64,000 bases of DNA from Coffea arabica (lineage: Eukaryota; Streptophyta; Magnoliopsida; Gentianales; Rubiaceae). The stretch is from the NCBI RefSeq assembly GCF_036785885.1, contig NC_092323.1:5000501-5064500 (forward strand). Direction: 5' to 3'. Of this stretch, positions 39,870 through 51,393 are shown piece after piece. How positions within the stretch are numbered: the first letter of the stretch is position 1; each line of letters starts with the position of its first letter. Below the pieces are notes generated by a model. It was not told the origin of the DNA and ran no database searches. It saw only the letters and a program-made list of their open reading frames with translations. Made by a program: the position numbers and the translations under genes.

Positions 39870-40660
39870 AAGCAAAGACGTCCCGATATTCTATGAGGAG
39901 GCTCACCATACCTCTTTTGACGGGACTGGGCAATCGGGTACCGACGCGAATCGTTTGATCAGGCTTCGTGGGGTCCAGAGGGAATTCTTCCACCTCATCC
40001 CCAGTCTCCAGCCTCGGGATCTTCTCAGCTCGCTGAGGATCGATGCTATCTATTGAAAGGATACTTGACCTCCTCTCGGGCCTCTCTCCGGATGTGGACG
40101 GGGAGGCTGCTTGTAGAGTGGCGAGGTAACATTCCCGGGCAGCGCAGACGTCGCTGCCGACCTCGGCTACTCCCGCTGGAGTAGGAAACTTAAAACTTAG
40201 GTGATAGGTGGAGTATACTGCCCGCAAAGCATTAAGTGTATGTCGGCCTAGGAGTAAGTTGTATGGGGAGTCAGCCTTGACCACTACGAAGTTGACGGGG
40301 ATGGTTCTGCAGCGGGGGTGACGCCCTATAGTCACTGTCAAAGTCACCATCCCTTCGGGGTGCACAATGTGTCCCCCGAACCCGACAAGAGGGGTTCTCA
40401 CCGGGGCCATGCCCTCCCTGGCCAGTTTAAGGCTCTCAAAGGTACGGAGGTACATGACGTCAACTGAACTCCCCGGGTCAATGTAGACTGTGGAGGCCAA
40501 TTGTGGATTTACTAGCCCGATGGGTACCAAGCATTCAATCCAAAGACCTTTAAGGTCAAGGGTTCGAATCCTGGGGAGGCCCCCCAAGGTACACCAACAG
40601 GGTTTAAAGGGCTCACCCTTAACCCCAAGACGGTGCCGAGGTGGACAAATCCACAATTGG
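39870..40660 (-). other. Aspartic protease region of the Ty3/gypsy element
   Basis: The retropepsin-like motif appears as YIDPGSSVDVMYL in place of the common DTGAS form, followed by a FGGH and a LLGRHTLNAL segment typical of gypsy protease. It sits between gag and reverse transcriptase. An inverted repeat with a tRNA-like B box lies at 40489-40668. Confidence 0.75.
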
Positions 40661-41099
40661 CCTCCACATAGACCTTTTTCACGATTTAGTTATTGGTGAG
40701 GACTTCAATCACCAAAGCTTCATGACTGCTGGAGGCAGCTGGGACGGGATCACTGGGCCCGTAAGTAATCACATCGGACAGGCGAGAGCTCGACTCAGCC
40801 TGATCCGGGTTGGCTTGTCTATAGGTCCTCTTCCGGGAGTTTTGACTATCCCCTCCCGTCGGACCTCCGGCAATGGTGTTGATGACTCCGGCAATATTTG
40901 GTCCATATCCTAATCCTTGACCTGAGGATCCGTCTCCGGGTGGCCTCTTCAACTCCCTAGGATCCTCAGGAGGTCGGCAACTGGTTCTCGACGTCCGCCT
41001 CTCATCTCGGCGTTGGTCATCTCGCTTATCACGTCAATTCTCATCACGCGGATGACCTCCACTTCGGCGGATGAACTGCTTGAGGTGGCCTTGTCTAAT

Positions 41100-42460
41100 G
41101 AGGTTCTCGATCTCCTTTTTGAGGTCGTTGCAATCCTCGGTTTCGTGCCCTATATCCCGATGGTACAGGCAGTAGAGGTTCGAATTCCTCTTATCCCGGC
41201 TGCCGAACATCTTGGGAGGTGCCTTTCCAAGATTGTTTGTTCCATTACGGACAGCACCCGAGACCGGCTAGTGTTCAAAGGAGTCAGCTCGGACTCAGGG
41301 ATAGGTGACTTCCCCTTGGATATCCTGTCGAACACACTACGACGATCTCGGCCAGGGCCTTGGAAGCCACTTCCTGTCCCCACCTCAATTCGGCCAAGCT
41401 CTTTTCCCTTTCGGGGGTCGGTCCTCGGGCGAGCAGCTTGAACCTCCTTTTTCATGCGGTTGAGGTTTTCGGCTTGTATGCCCTTCTCAACCTTTAACCA
41501 CATCTCGTGGAGGGTGCGGGGATATTTCTTGTGAATCCCCGTGTTGAACATCCCGGAAACGAGCCCATGGGTGAAAGCGGCGATGGTGACCTGCTCATTA
41601 GGATCAGGTATCTGCACGCTTTCTTCATGGAACCTCTGAACATACGACCGAAGTGACTCACCCGGGTTCTGCTGCATGTTCAGCAGGTAAGCCGAGGTTC
41701 GGGTCGTAGGTCGGGATGAAATGAACCTATGGAGAAATCTTTCCACCAGTCCTCCCAGGGTTGAGATGCTCCTAGGTTCTAATCCCCAGAACCATTTTCG
41801 AGCTGTCCCCTGGAGGAATACTGGGAAGACTCGGCATATGACGGGGTCAGCGATGCAGTATAAGCGGAAGGCCGAGATGAAGGTATCAATGTGATCCTCG
41901 GGATCACCTCGGCCGTCATAAGACGGTATCGCGGGAAGCTTGAAGTTTGGAGGAAGCCTTTCCTCGTTAATGTCGTCAGTAAAGGGCGGGACCCTCATAT
42001 AATTCACCCCGGGTATTCCCAGGGGCCGAGGTTCTTCCTCAGGTCGTCGCCCCAGGAGACCTCGGGAAAAGGCCTTAGTTAGGGAGGCTACCTTGGAGGT
42101 GGCCTTGGAAAACGCTCGTTTCGACGCACTCCGGCTTAGGCGCCTCCCATCAGACTCCTCTTCAGATGAACCTTCAGGAGATCCATCTGACTTTCTTTTA
42201 GAGGACTCAGCCTTCTGCTTGCCTTGCCTCTTTAAATATCTTCCCAACTCCTTGAAGATGTTGGGGTTCTCGGTTAAAAACTCGGTCATACGAGTGATGG
42301 CTTCTTCGTTTGCGGGCTGGGTCTTCGGAGACTCATGCCCTTCGAAAATATCTTCCTGTTGAGCTGTATTGCTTTGCTCAGCACCAATGGTGAGAGCCTT
42401 CCTGCTCTTAGAACGCGCAGGCTTCATACTCTGATGTCTTCGCGTTCCCACAGACGGCGC
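41100..42460 (-). other. gag region of the Ty3/gypsy element
   Basis: Starts just after the primer site and carries a Retrotrans_gag-type core near 41.5-42.0 kb with RKWFWGLEPRSISTLG and GESLRSYVQRF, preceded by a Ser/Lys-rich N-terminus. It is related to, but clearly distinct from, the gag of the gag-only element at 16.4-17.8 kb. Confidence 0.85.
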
Positions 42461-42464
42461 CAAT

Positions 42465-43016
42465 TGAAGAGGTGATTTTCGTCCCGCTGGAGTGAGTCGC
42501 CCGAACTGGAGAGGTATTCTTATTTTGGGCCACTCTCTTGAACGTGGTCACCTGCTCAGGTAATAAGAGGGGCTGGATCCCCCGGTATAACTCCGAAACT
42601 CAAGTTAGTTCGATTGTAAAGAGGTAGTATAATAGGAGGGAGTAGTATGTTACCCGAAAATTGGTTCTCCCCTTTCTCAATAGAAATGTTGAGAATTTAT
42701 AGAGGAAGGATAGGAGAGAGGGACTGCCGGCACGTGTCCATAAAGATCTGAGATGGTCAGTGCATCCGGTAGACTTGACCGATCTTTATGAGATGTGAGG
42801 GGACATCTGTCAGGTTCAGGCGGCGTATCAGAGCAGCCTTCCCAGGTGTCAGATGTGTCAGGAGTCACATCGTACCTTTCTACAGTTATCAAACACTCAA
42901 GCGTCACTTTGGCTAAGATCGTTAGCCGAAGTGGTAACGAGATGGGTTCCAAACCAACAGGTCTAGCCGAGGTGGCACTTCAGGAGGCACTCCATAAGCC
43001 GAAATGACCATCCTCA
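42465..43016 (-). repeat. 5' LTR of the Ty3/gypsy element
   Basis: Direct copy of 33323-33874, next to the primer site at about 42446-42462 and followed by CAAGT at 43017-43021. Confidence 0.93.
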
Positions 43017-43138
43017 CAAGTCAAACTCAAATTCTACGAACAATGTATCGAACTCGAGTTAAAGTTTCAATAATACTACTTGTTCGAGTATTTATTCTGT
43101 AAGTCGAGTTGAGTTGGAGACGACTCGATTACATCCAA

Positions 43139-46100
43139 ACATTTTTCCGCACTCTCAACTGTCTTGCTCAAACTATGACCCTAAACCTTCATCGGTGATA
43201 GCACTACGCCTCAAAACTTGTGAACGGGTAGCTGGCTCTATTCAATCATGAATTAATTGACCTGGATCCCATCGTTGCCTCCCTGCGGAATATTTTGACA
43301 CGGTAGGTCACCATTCACTTCTTTACACTTTTATCTACAATTGCAGTTGAATAATCCTTCTGCTTACAGTAATTTTTTTTCCGCTTTTTCGTTCTTTTCG
43401 CGGCAATAAAATTGAAGTGCAGCACCCAACAGATGACAATGGACAGGTACTTTTTTGAGTCGAAAAGCAAAACAGAAGACCGATTTTTCTTCGTCTTCTA
43501 AATCAGCGAGTGCGATGCGATCACATATATCCGGAAAATCCTATCCCCGCGTCACGCCTTTATCCATCCAAAGACGACGATGATGATGATGGCATCAAAT
43601 TTGTTAATGTCCTTGTTCACTTTATCAGATTATCGACCTTTTGGCTTCCTCATCGCATCTCAAAAAACCCACAAGTCGTCGATTTTCTTCTTATCTTTTC
43701 CCGTTTAATTCTTGGAGTGACGTATTTGTTCTGCCAAGCAACTGGAATATTCCTGAAATGTTAATTACCTGGAAATTGCCTGTTCACGTGGAACTTGCAC
43801 ATCGAATTACGTGGAAGACAAAATAGCAACTTTCTTTAGCGAAAACTAGAGCTGCTATATAATTGGAAATTTACATGATGCTATGGTGATCTCCTAAAAA
43901 AAACAAAAACAAAAAAATATTGTCCTTTATCATCTTTATCAAATGGCTGTTTGTGGTAATTTTCGTTTCTAATCAGTCAAGCAGCATATTTGTACCTAGT
44001 GAAATCATACAAGATACAACTACAACGGGCAGAATCCTGTTTTAACTTTTTTTTTCATTTGTTGGTCTTTAATTCTCAACCCCTGGCCCTGGGCGGAAAA
44101 GTCAGGGGACTGAACCTGGAGTTATGCCAAGCTATCACTTCCGGCAACTCCCTTTCGGCTAGTGCTACGCTATCAGCTATCTTTATTGTTGACTCAATAA
44201 TACGCAATACACAGTAATGTCAACGCGATTGCTTTATCCGCCTGAAAAAGTCCATACGTCTTTTTCACTTTACCAGCTCTTGTTATTATTGATTTATACA
44301 AGTGCGATGCCGATGAAAAGTGGCTGCAAAAGGCATACTGGTATAATTTTAGAATGCAGACCGGACTTGACTTTTAGCACATGGTTTTTAATTAGGACTT
44401 AATTATACCCCTACAGCGTTATTAACAGTGGGCGGGAAATGAGCCAGAGTCTTGGGTGGAAACTGGAAAGCCAAGGCCGAGGAGCCTTCGATATAATAAG
44501 CAAATTGCAATTGGACGCCATATATATATATATGGAACGAATAATCAACGCTTTAAAGACACCTTTTTGCGACCAGAAAGTATTAGTATAATTATTCTTA
44601 GCGCACTTTCAAACAATGGACCAACTCAGGTGGTGTTGAATATTTTGACGACTGTGGATTTTGCAGTGTTTTATACGTATAAACAGAGAAACTTTTTCGG
44701 AAGCTTGCAATATTTTATGTGTTTGATTTGATGATGCTTTTGCCTTTTCTTTTATGATTGAAGCACCATCTCGTTCTTATGCAGGGGTGATTTAATTTGC
44801 TATTTTTCACGTGCGCCCTTTTCTCAGAAACGTGCCTTTCTCTTCACCTGCGTTGCAGTTTACTGCACAGACTCTATGTCGCTTTTCTTGATTTTTAACC
44901 TTGAACATTGCAGATCCCAAATGTGAGCAACATCGGATTCCCCTAGCTGGCTGGCTGGACTCGTGAATCATGATGATGCGACCCAAGATTATTCCTATCA
45001 GTCCCCTGGGGAAATCAAAATGGGGACCTTGTCTACCAGAAGGACTGCATAATTCGGGGCAAAGCCTGCTGATTAGTTTAGCTTGCAAGTTGCTATCGCC
45101 ATTATAGTCTAATCAGTAGTCTAATCAGGACCATCAACATCCTTCCCCACCGCCCCAAAAAAAAAAAAAAGGCCGTTATTAAAATTGATAAGAGAGGCTT
45201 TCCGTTGTCATATCAACCATGCATGATAGATTCCGTCAACTTCGTTCACCTTGAAGCTAAAAAAAAGGGAGGCTAGCTAGCTTGCTCCAAATGATCTTTT
45301 TTCAAGATCAGTAAAGTTGAGCATAAAATCATTTAGGATAGTTGTTTCAGATTTCAGTAGGTCGTCAAGCACACGAGGCTTCCTTGAATTGATGTACGGA
45401 AAATAAAAAATTCCATGGGAGCTAGGAACAAAGATTTCTTAGAGTCCGATTGAATTGTTTTTTGGAGTTTTTATAAAAAAAAATATACCGTAGTAATTTG
45501 ATGTGCGTAAAGTAAAAAGATGATTGAAAAATGTATTCACAAAAAATTCAGTACTTAAACTTAATGAGTTCAGATTTTAATATATTTAGATGTATGATAA
45601 TAAAAAATAGATTATTTTAATTAATTAAGTGATACTTAACATAATTTTCAAGGCAAAAAAAAAAAAATTTTTTTTCAAAAAATAAATGATAACCTATTCA
45701 CTTACTATCATTTAATGCAAAACATGCTTAAATATTAGGGTTTTAGTACTTAACAATTCAATTGCTTAATAGATTCAAGCTTCAGGTATCAATTTACTTC
45801 AAATTTTATGAAATGTACCCTTAGTTGGTGGTGTTGGTGTAAATTTGTGTTTGGGCATGGTCGAATACCCAAGATATGAGATTTGTCATGGTGACGTTAT
45901 GAAGCGACATGCAGCAACAAACCAAAAATACTTTACAGTTTGGAGTGAGGATTACGCCTCTTCCATTTATTTAGTTACGACTTATAACCAAAGGGGAAGA
46001 TTAGGAAGAAAGAAAGAAACAGGGAAGGGTGAAAGGGAAGAGAGACAGTTTGAATTTATTTGCAAACAAGTTCATCCGAGTAAAAGAATATACATTGCAG

Positions 46101-47532
46101 CGTCGGCCAGGACTTGGTCACTACTTACTACAGTACTGCTGGCAGATCAGGTTCCGATTTCCCGTAGCGTTAAATTATCGATTCTCCTCTTTCCCCCCTT
46201 CTCTTAAAAATTCTATAGTACGAGAAACAGAAGAGCAATCCGCAATCATCATGATGCATGTAGTGAGCGTAGTTCAGAGTACTTGGTTGGACGTACGGGA
46301 CCTTTGGCATCCATAGGTGCAGTTGGTGTATTGGATGATGATGTTTTTGCTATTTATGCATGGGTTTTGTGTCTGCATGAAACGTAACATGGACGCCTAC
46401 AGCTGTAAAGGCCGAATTCTATGATAAGGCCCCCCCCCCCCCCCCCCCCCCCACACCATCGTCAAATGATTCAAATCATCAAAACCAACCTCCTCCCGTC
46501 ATCCTCGAAGCTGCAACGATTTGGAATATTATTATTAGTCTTAGTCTTAGACGATAACCGCGTAGATGGTCTATTTCGAAGTCCCAATAAATTGAATTAC
46601 TAACAAATAATACTACTAATAATTGATAGGATTCTATCTCATTTTATTTGTCTCCTCTCATCTGTCGTATTCGATGGAACCAGAGATTCAGCAGCTGTAC
46701 TGTGTTAGTGATAAACTAGTACGCATCTGAAATCTGAGTAACAGTAAAAGAGCGTCTGTACACGTTTGGAATTTGTCTTCCCATCCCATCGATTATTATT
46801 TATTACAACTTGTCCGGCCGGCAATAGGTTAACGCCAAAGCAATAATGCTCCTAGTCCTAAGGATAATTATATGCTCGTTCCGGCAGATTCTCATTTAGG
46901 TGGCGTAAGTTGCAAAGCCAAGCATATAGTACTACTGTAATGATAAAAGAGGAAGAAGCCAAGCCACCGGCGTCCGGCAATCTTCATCGCGCGAGTAACG
47001 CCTGAAAATAAGGTTGTGTTTGGATTGCATTTTTTTAAATTTTTTACATAGATTTTTTATAAAAAAATTACTGTAACAATTTAATTTGATATATATGAAA
47101 TAAAAAGGTACTTGAAAATATGTTCACAGAAAAGTATACTTTCATTCATTGCTTAACCAAACTAAAAATTTCTAACTAGTGTGCTTAGTAGTATTATATT
47201 CTTTCAAGCAATTATTCCGGAGCGAATTCGAACTGTAGATCTGCAGATGTCAAGTGGAGTATTATTATAAGTTGTCATGTACATCCAAGAGCAAAATTGT
47301 TTGTAGTTAGTTTTACAACCCGAAGAAGAAAGACAACCTACCCTTATTTTTTTCTTTTTTTTTTTTGCTTGTTTTGAAATGAACGAAGACAACCTACTAC
47401 TAAAAAGGCAAAATTCGATTCTAAGTTTCTAATTGCTAACCCCATATCGCCTCGCCTCAACCAAATAAGTATTTACAAAAAAAAAAAAAAACAATAATAA
47501 ATTGAATATCCTACATTTTCCAAAATACCCCT
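43139..47532. other. Intergenic region with MITE remnants
   Basis: No gene recognised. About 45440-45830 and about 47010-47170 share an AT-rich motif family (ATTACTGTAACAATTTAATTTG-like blocks followed by GTTCACA), typical of non-coding MITEs; their ends are not clear. A run of 23 C lies at 46430-46452. Short (AT)n at 44520-44534. Confidence 0.5.
46430..46452. repeat. Homopolymeric C tract (23 bp)
   Basis: Uninterrupted C run in intergenic DNA. True length may be misread. Confidence 0.85.
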
Positions 47533-48018
47533 CTACTCGGGTATCGCACTTAATATCGCCGTGTATTTCCTTCTCCTCCCACCACCGTCGCCTCCTTTCC
47601 TCCCTCTTCTCAACCCATCGTCCCCATAATCTCCCACCTTTCTCGACCGATAATCCTGGCAAGACACCTCCAAGGTCCTCTTCTTCCGACATCCGCATTT
47701 CTCGCCACCGCTATTGCCCAGCGCAGAGCTGGCCTTGACGGCCAATGCCGCCATCTCTTCCGGGAGAAGCCGGTGCTTCAGCCGGTTCAAAGGCAAGGCA
47801 AAATACAGCTGACCCGGTTGAAGCACCTCGTCATCGCTTATGGCGGAAACGACATCGCCAAATTCCATCTCGTCGGAGTTGCATATGAAACAGGCGGGAT
47901 TCGTCTGCAGCACGTAAGAAACCTTAACCGGGTAGGAGAATTCTTGAAGCCTTCCGTCGTGCAGTATTAACTTGGCAGTAGCCACATTCGTGGACTCGCA
48001 AGAACTGCATATGCCCAT
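47533..48018 (-). CDS. DUF4228 (PADRE) domain protein
   Basis: Single exon, 161 residues. It begins MGICSSCESTNVATAKLILH, the signature start of the plant DUF4228 family; Gly2 and nearby Cys make N-myristoylation and palmitoylation plausible. The core continues RLQEFSYPVKVSYVLQTNP, CFICNSDEMEF and LQPGQLYFALPLNRLKHRL, then AALAVKASSAL. The C-terminal 50 residues or so are low-complexity, rich in Arg, Lys and Gly. The family is linked to stress and pathogen responses but its biochemistry is unknown. The first true ATG is at 48018; a GTG codon before it was not used. Downstream to about 47,470 is 3' UTR with an A-rich run. Confidence 0.9.
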   Translation of the reverse strand: MGICSSCESTNVATAKLILHDGRLQEFSYPVKVSYVLQTNPACFICNSDEMEFGDVVSAISDDEVLQPGQLYFALPLNRLKHRLLPEEMAALAVKASSALGNSGGEKCGCRKKRTLEVSCQDYRSRKVGDYGDDGLRRGRKGGDGGGRRRKYTAILSAIPE

Positions 48019-48189
48019 CACGATTTGAGGAGCTTATTATCACTAAAATATAACGCTGGATTCAAAAATGGTGAATCGCCTTTTTTTCAGCAGAACGTGT
48101 TTTACGGGTATTTTGATGGGTGCATGAGAAAAAGTAGTATTTTTAGGCGGGCGGAGACAGATGGGGAGGAGAGTACTTTTTGGGGGCCG

Positions 48190-48197
48190 TATATATA
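48190..48197 (-). promoter_or_regulatory. TATA box of the DUF4228 gene
   Basis: TATATATA about 170 bases upstream of the start codon, within CCTATATATACGG on the minus strand. A CACGTC motif lies further upstream near 48242. Confidence 0.55.
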
Positions 48198-48259
48198 GGT
48201 GGTGGGAATTGATGATTGTATCGTGAAATGGACCAGGAGGCCACGTCAGAATTGTCATC

Positions 48260-51139
48260 TAGCGAGTAGGAGCAAATTGAAAAAGGGTTTCTTTTGTCGG
48301 GTTGTGAGATCAGTGGGGTGGGATGCCAACCTGGAAACATAAGGATGACAGGTTGTATTACTAATCTACTGTGTCCTTCAGCACTGACCCACGTTTTACG
48401 AAGAAAGTAACCTTTTCAGGAACTCCTTTTGCTTTTAGTAGTTTTTTTTTTTTTTTTGGGGTTTGGATCTACGGTAGTAGTAATAATTTGCAGTAAAGTA
48501 AGAGGCTGGATTTTAACCATATCTAGCGTGTTGTTGTAACTTCTCGTTTACATATTCTCTCTCGTATCATCTAATTCATACCTTCTTTCTGTTGATTGAT
48601 CCAACGCATCATAGATTTGCAATGAATAAGAATCCGATTAACAAGGAGTCATTGAATATCTGAACCATGTGATCCAAGCACACACAGGTGCAGAAATTTT
48701 CTTGTTTGTCATAGAGTTATGGTGTACTATATGCTTGTTTAAGTGCATTATATTCATTCTTCAATCAACAAGACCTGAAGAGAACCGGAATAACTGCTGA
48801 ATGCATTCGCACAGAAGTGAGGTCAAAATAGTGAAATTAAGACCAAAGCAAAACCAATTTTTGAAAAGGAGATCAACACGATCGAATTTTTTTTCACACT
48901 CTTCTAGTTCTACTAATTTGTCTCTGCATTTCTTTATAGGAATTTGATTGCCATTTTTGTATACTTTTTTTTGGTGTAATTTCTCAGTGTTTGATAATCA
49001 CATTGAACCCTGAGTAATTTAATTCGAGTACTGTCAAACTCTTTTAGGGCAATTCTCCTTCTAGAGATTCGAATCCGAAATCTCTCGTTGAGTAGATATC
49101 AATCAACTCCTTGCGACAGTCACACCGTTGGTCAATTTTTTTTTTTATACTAGTTGCACGGTAACTAGGATTAAAAATTGATTTGTACCCCAAAAATAAA
49201 TAAATAAATAAATAAATAAAGGGGGTTGAAAGTTGACATCACGTAGGCAGGTCAATGTTTGGGGGTCCGGTGAATAGTTCACGTGAAGTGGAGTGATGGG
49301 CGATGGGAGGGTTAATGGTGGGACTGCAACACCTAACAACCACCAGATTTTCTTGAACAGCGTATCCTGCTTTTTACGCACAAACAATCGACCGCCGCTG
49401 GTAGCACCAGTGGTTGTGTTTTTCTCGAGGGCTATGTTATTATTGACCGATTGCAAGGCGAACCTTGGGCTGACGGCGATGCTTGTAGGTACAAGATTCC
49501 TTTTGGCGGATAATGGAACTACTACCGTCCGTCCGACGTACCCCAGGAAGAATAAAAAGAAAAAATTGTCGGTCCCCCTGTTTTTATGAATTTGGAATTC
49601 TCACAATAGATAGATATGTGGTGCTTGCTTTCTTTGTGCAACAGAGTTCAAGATACGGAAAAGGAAAAAAGAATAAAATACGGTAGGGTTAAACCCCGTA
49701 CAGTATAAGTTATAACCAAAAAGAATGAGCCGACTGTCATTGAAGGAGCCCGAGTCTCTCAAGGTCAGTAAATGTCGGAGATGCGATTTGATCGAGCTAA
49801 ACTTGGTGAGTGAACATAATTTTCAATTATCATAATTTGATTGGCCATAGCATGTAACATAATTTTCAATTATCATTTTATCTCATATACATTAAATCAT
49901 TGAATCCTGAATGGTATATTTTTATATAGAAACTCAAAAAAGTAGCAATTCAATCCGAATTAACGGAGTGGTACCATAGGACACTAAATGGTGTTCATAC
50001 GGGCCTGTAGCTATCTTTTTTTTTTTTATCACAAATTTAGCATTGTATATTTTTTTTACTCTAACATAATTTAAGAGGAGGTTAAAGCGGACGGGATAGT
50101 TACGGGCCAAGAGCCCAATAGACTGTTGGCTGCCCCTGGGTATCTACGATGGTAAAATTCGATCTTCAGGGGAGGGTTGAAAGAGATGTGGCAAGCTGGT
50201 TGAGTCCAAGCGGAGAAACACCTCAGCACATGGATCGGACGTGGTGGGTCTGAGACCAGCAACCCGACATTTGCTGATGTGTTGTGATCCGTTCCTGTTC
50301 CTTTCGGACTCCCGTAGAGGCCTTTTATATTGTCTACTGATCTCATTCATATTTTATTTCTTTCATTTACAAGTCAAACACATGCCTCGGATTTTTTTGA
50401 ATTTGCTAATAGAACCGATTATTCAAGTACCTAAATCTTCTTCTTGTTTTATACTTCCTCCGGCAATTCAATTCCAGGTACGTGCTTACTTGTTTGTGTC
50501 AATTAATTAAAGCGCAAGCGTGCTGCTGGATATGTCTATAGAAGCAACGGTAATTGCTTTTGACATACATGCACTCATCTCAGGTCAACTGTAACACAAA
50601 ATAAACCAGTAATAGCCGCCTCTCCCACTCGTTATCCGGCCACCTCAATAAACTTCGAATGCCAATGGATATATATACATATATATAGCTTATACGAGGA
50701 ACTATTCTTCCTGGTCAGCGTTCGTGAGTAGTGCCAACATAGTAGTAGAGTATTTCGTTTTCTTTTTGATTCATTAACTGTTCCTTACTGATTGACTTTG
50801 ACGTGGATAGATACTTTGGTAGTTGTAAATATCGTAAACCACGATGTAATGTTATGTAATGAGACTAACAAAACAACTTAACGATGTAGTTGAAAGAAAA
50901 CCAGTGGAATGTGTTCTTGTCGGACCAACTGCCATCAGCTTGCATCTATTAACCATGTTCTATTAATCTGCAATGTTATAGAAGAAACTGAAACTGAGAC
51001 CAAACACAACTTAACGGACGAAGAGTGAGAGCAATCGGGCTCAACAGCTGTTCATTATACGATACGGCAAAAACAGGCGAAAGCATTTTCTGTACATTTC
51101 TAATACGACAGACTGCTTTTCTTAAAAGAGTAGAGCTGT

Positions 51140-51170
<31 letters not shown>

Positions 51171-51393
51171 TTGTTATTGCAATCCCGCCACGTATGGCTT
51201 TCCTTTTTTTTTTCTTCCTTAGAAATTGGAGCCTTTCGAGGTACCTGTACATTTGGAGAGGTCAATGTTGAATGTATATTTGGTGAAATGTCTAAGCAAC
51301 AAAATGCCCCTTACTTAGTATAGGACTTCTAATTTCTACGAGATGGCTAAGCCCATCCGTACGTACCAGTATATCTATATCATATAGTAGTAA
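48260..51393. other. Intergenic region
   Basis: No gene recognised. Contains an ATAA tandem run (about 49195-49219), a 19-bp direct repeat ACATAATTTTCAATTATCA at about 49814 and 49857, and a (GT)n(AT)n microsatellite at 51140-51170. The open frames at 49293-49589 and 50071-50346 have no recognised family. Confidence 0.45.
51140..51170. repeat. (GT)n(AT)n microsatellite
   Basis: Fourteen or so GT units followed by AT units. Confidence 0.9.

Larger units (their letters stand above)
33323..43016 (-). mobile_element. Ty3/gypsy LTR retrotransposon, Tat-like lineage, with antisense coding region
   Basis: A 9.7-kb element with two 552-bp LTRs flanked by a perfect 5-bp target duplication CAAGT. A TGGCGCCGTCTGTGGG primer site lies next to the right LTR, and a G-rich polypurine stretch lies next to the left LTR. 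On the minus strand the order is gag, protease, reverse transcriptase, RNase H, integrase, which is gypsy order. A plus-strand coding region lies between integrase and the 3' LTR, as in Tat/Retand/Ogre relatives. The LTRs differ at about 10 of 552 positions, all transitions, giving an age near 0.7 million years at 1.3e-8 per site per year. Structurally complete, but the polyprotein is broken in roughly four to six places. Confidence 0.93.
32957..43138. mobile_element. hAT-like MITE split by the gypsy element
   Basis: The left end TAGAGTTGTAATCGAATCGA and the right end, read in reverse, TTGGATGTAATCGAGTCG are related inverted termini. The two arms (32957-33322 and 43022-43138, about 480 bp together) share a TCGAG/CTCGA-rich composition. 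Candidate flanking 8-mers ACATTGTT and ACATTTTT differ at one base. The LTR element at 33323-43016 lies inside it. The ends are uncertain by a base or two. Confidence 0.6.

Noticed and set aside
49293-50350. Short frames on both strands between the DUF4228 and CASP-like genes
   Set aside because: No recognisable family; composition like intergenic DNA.
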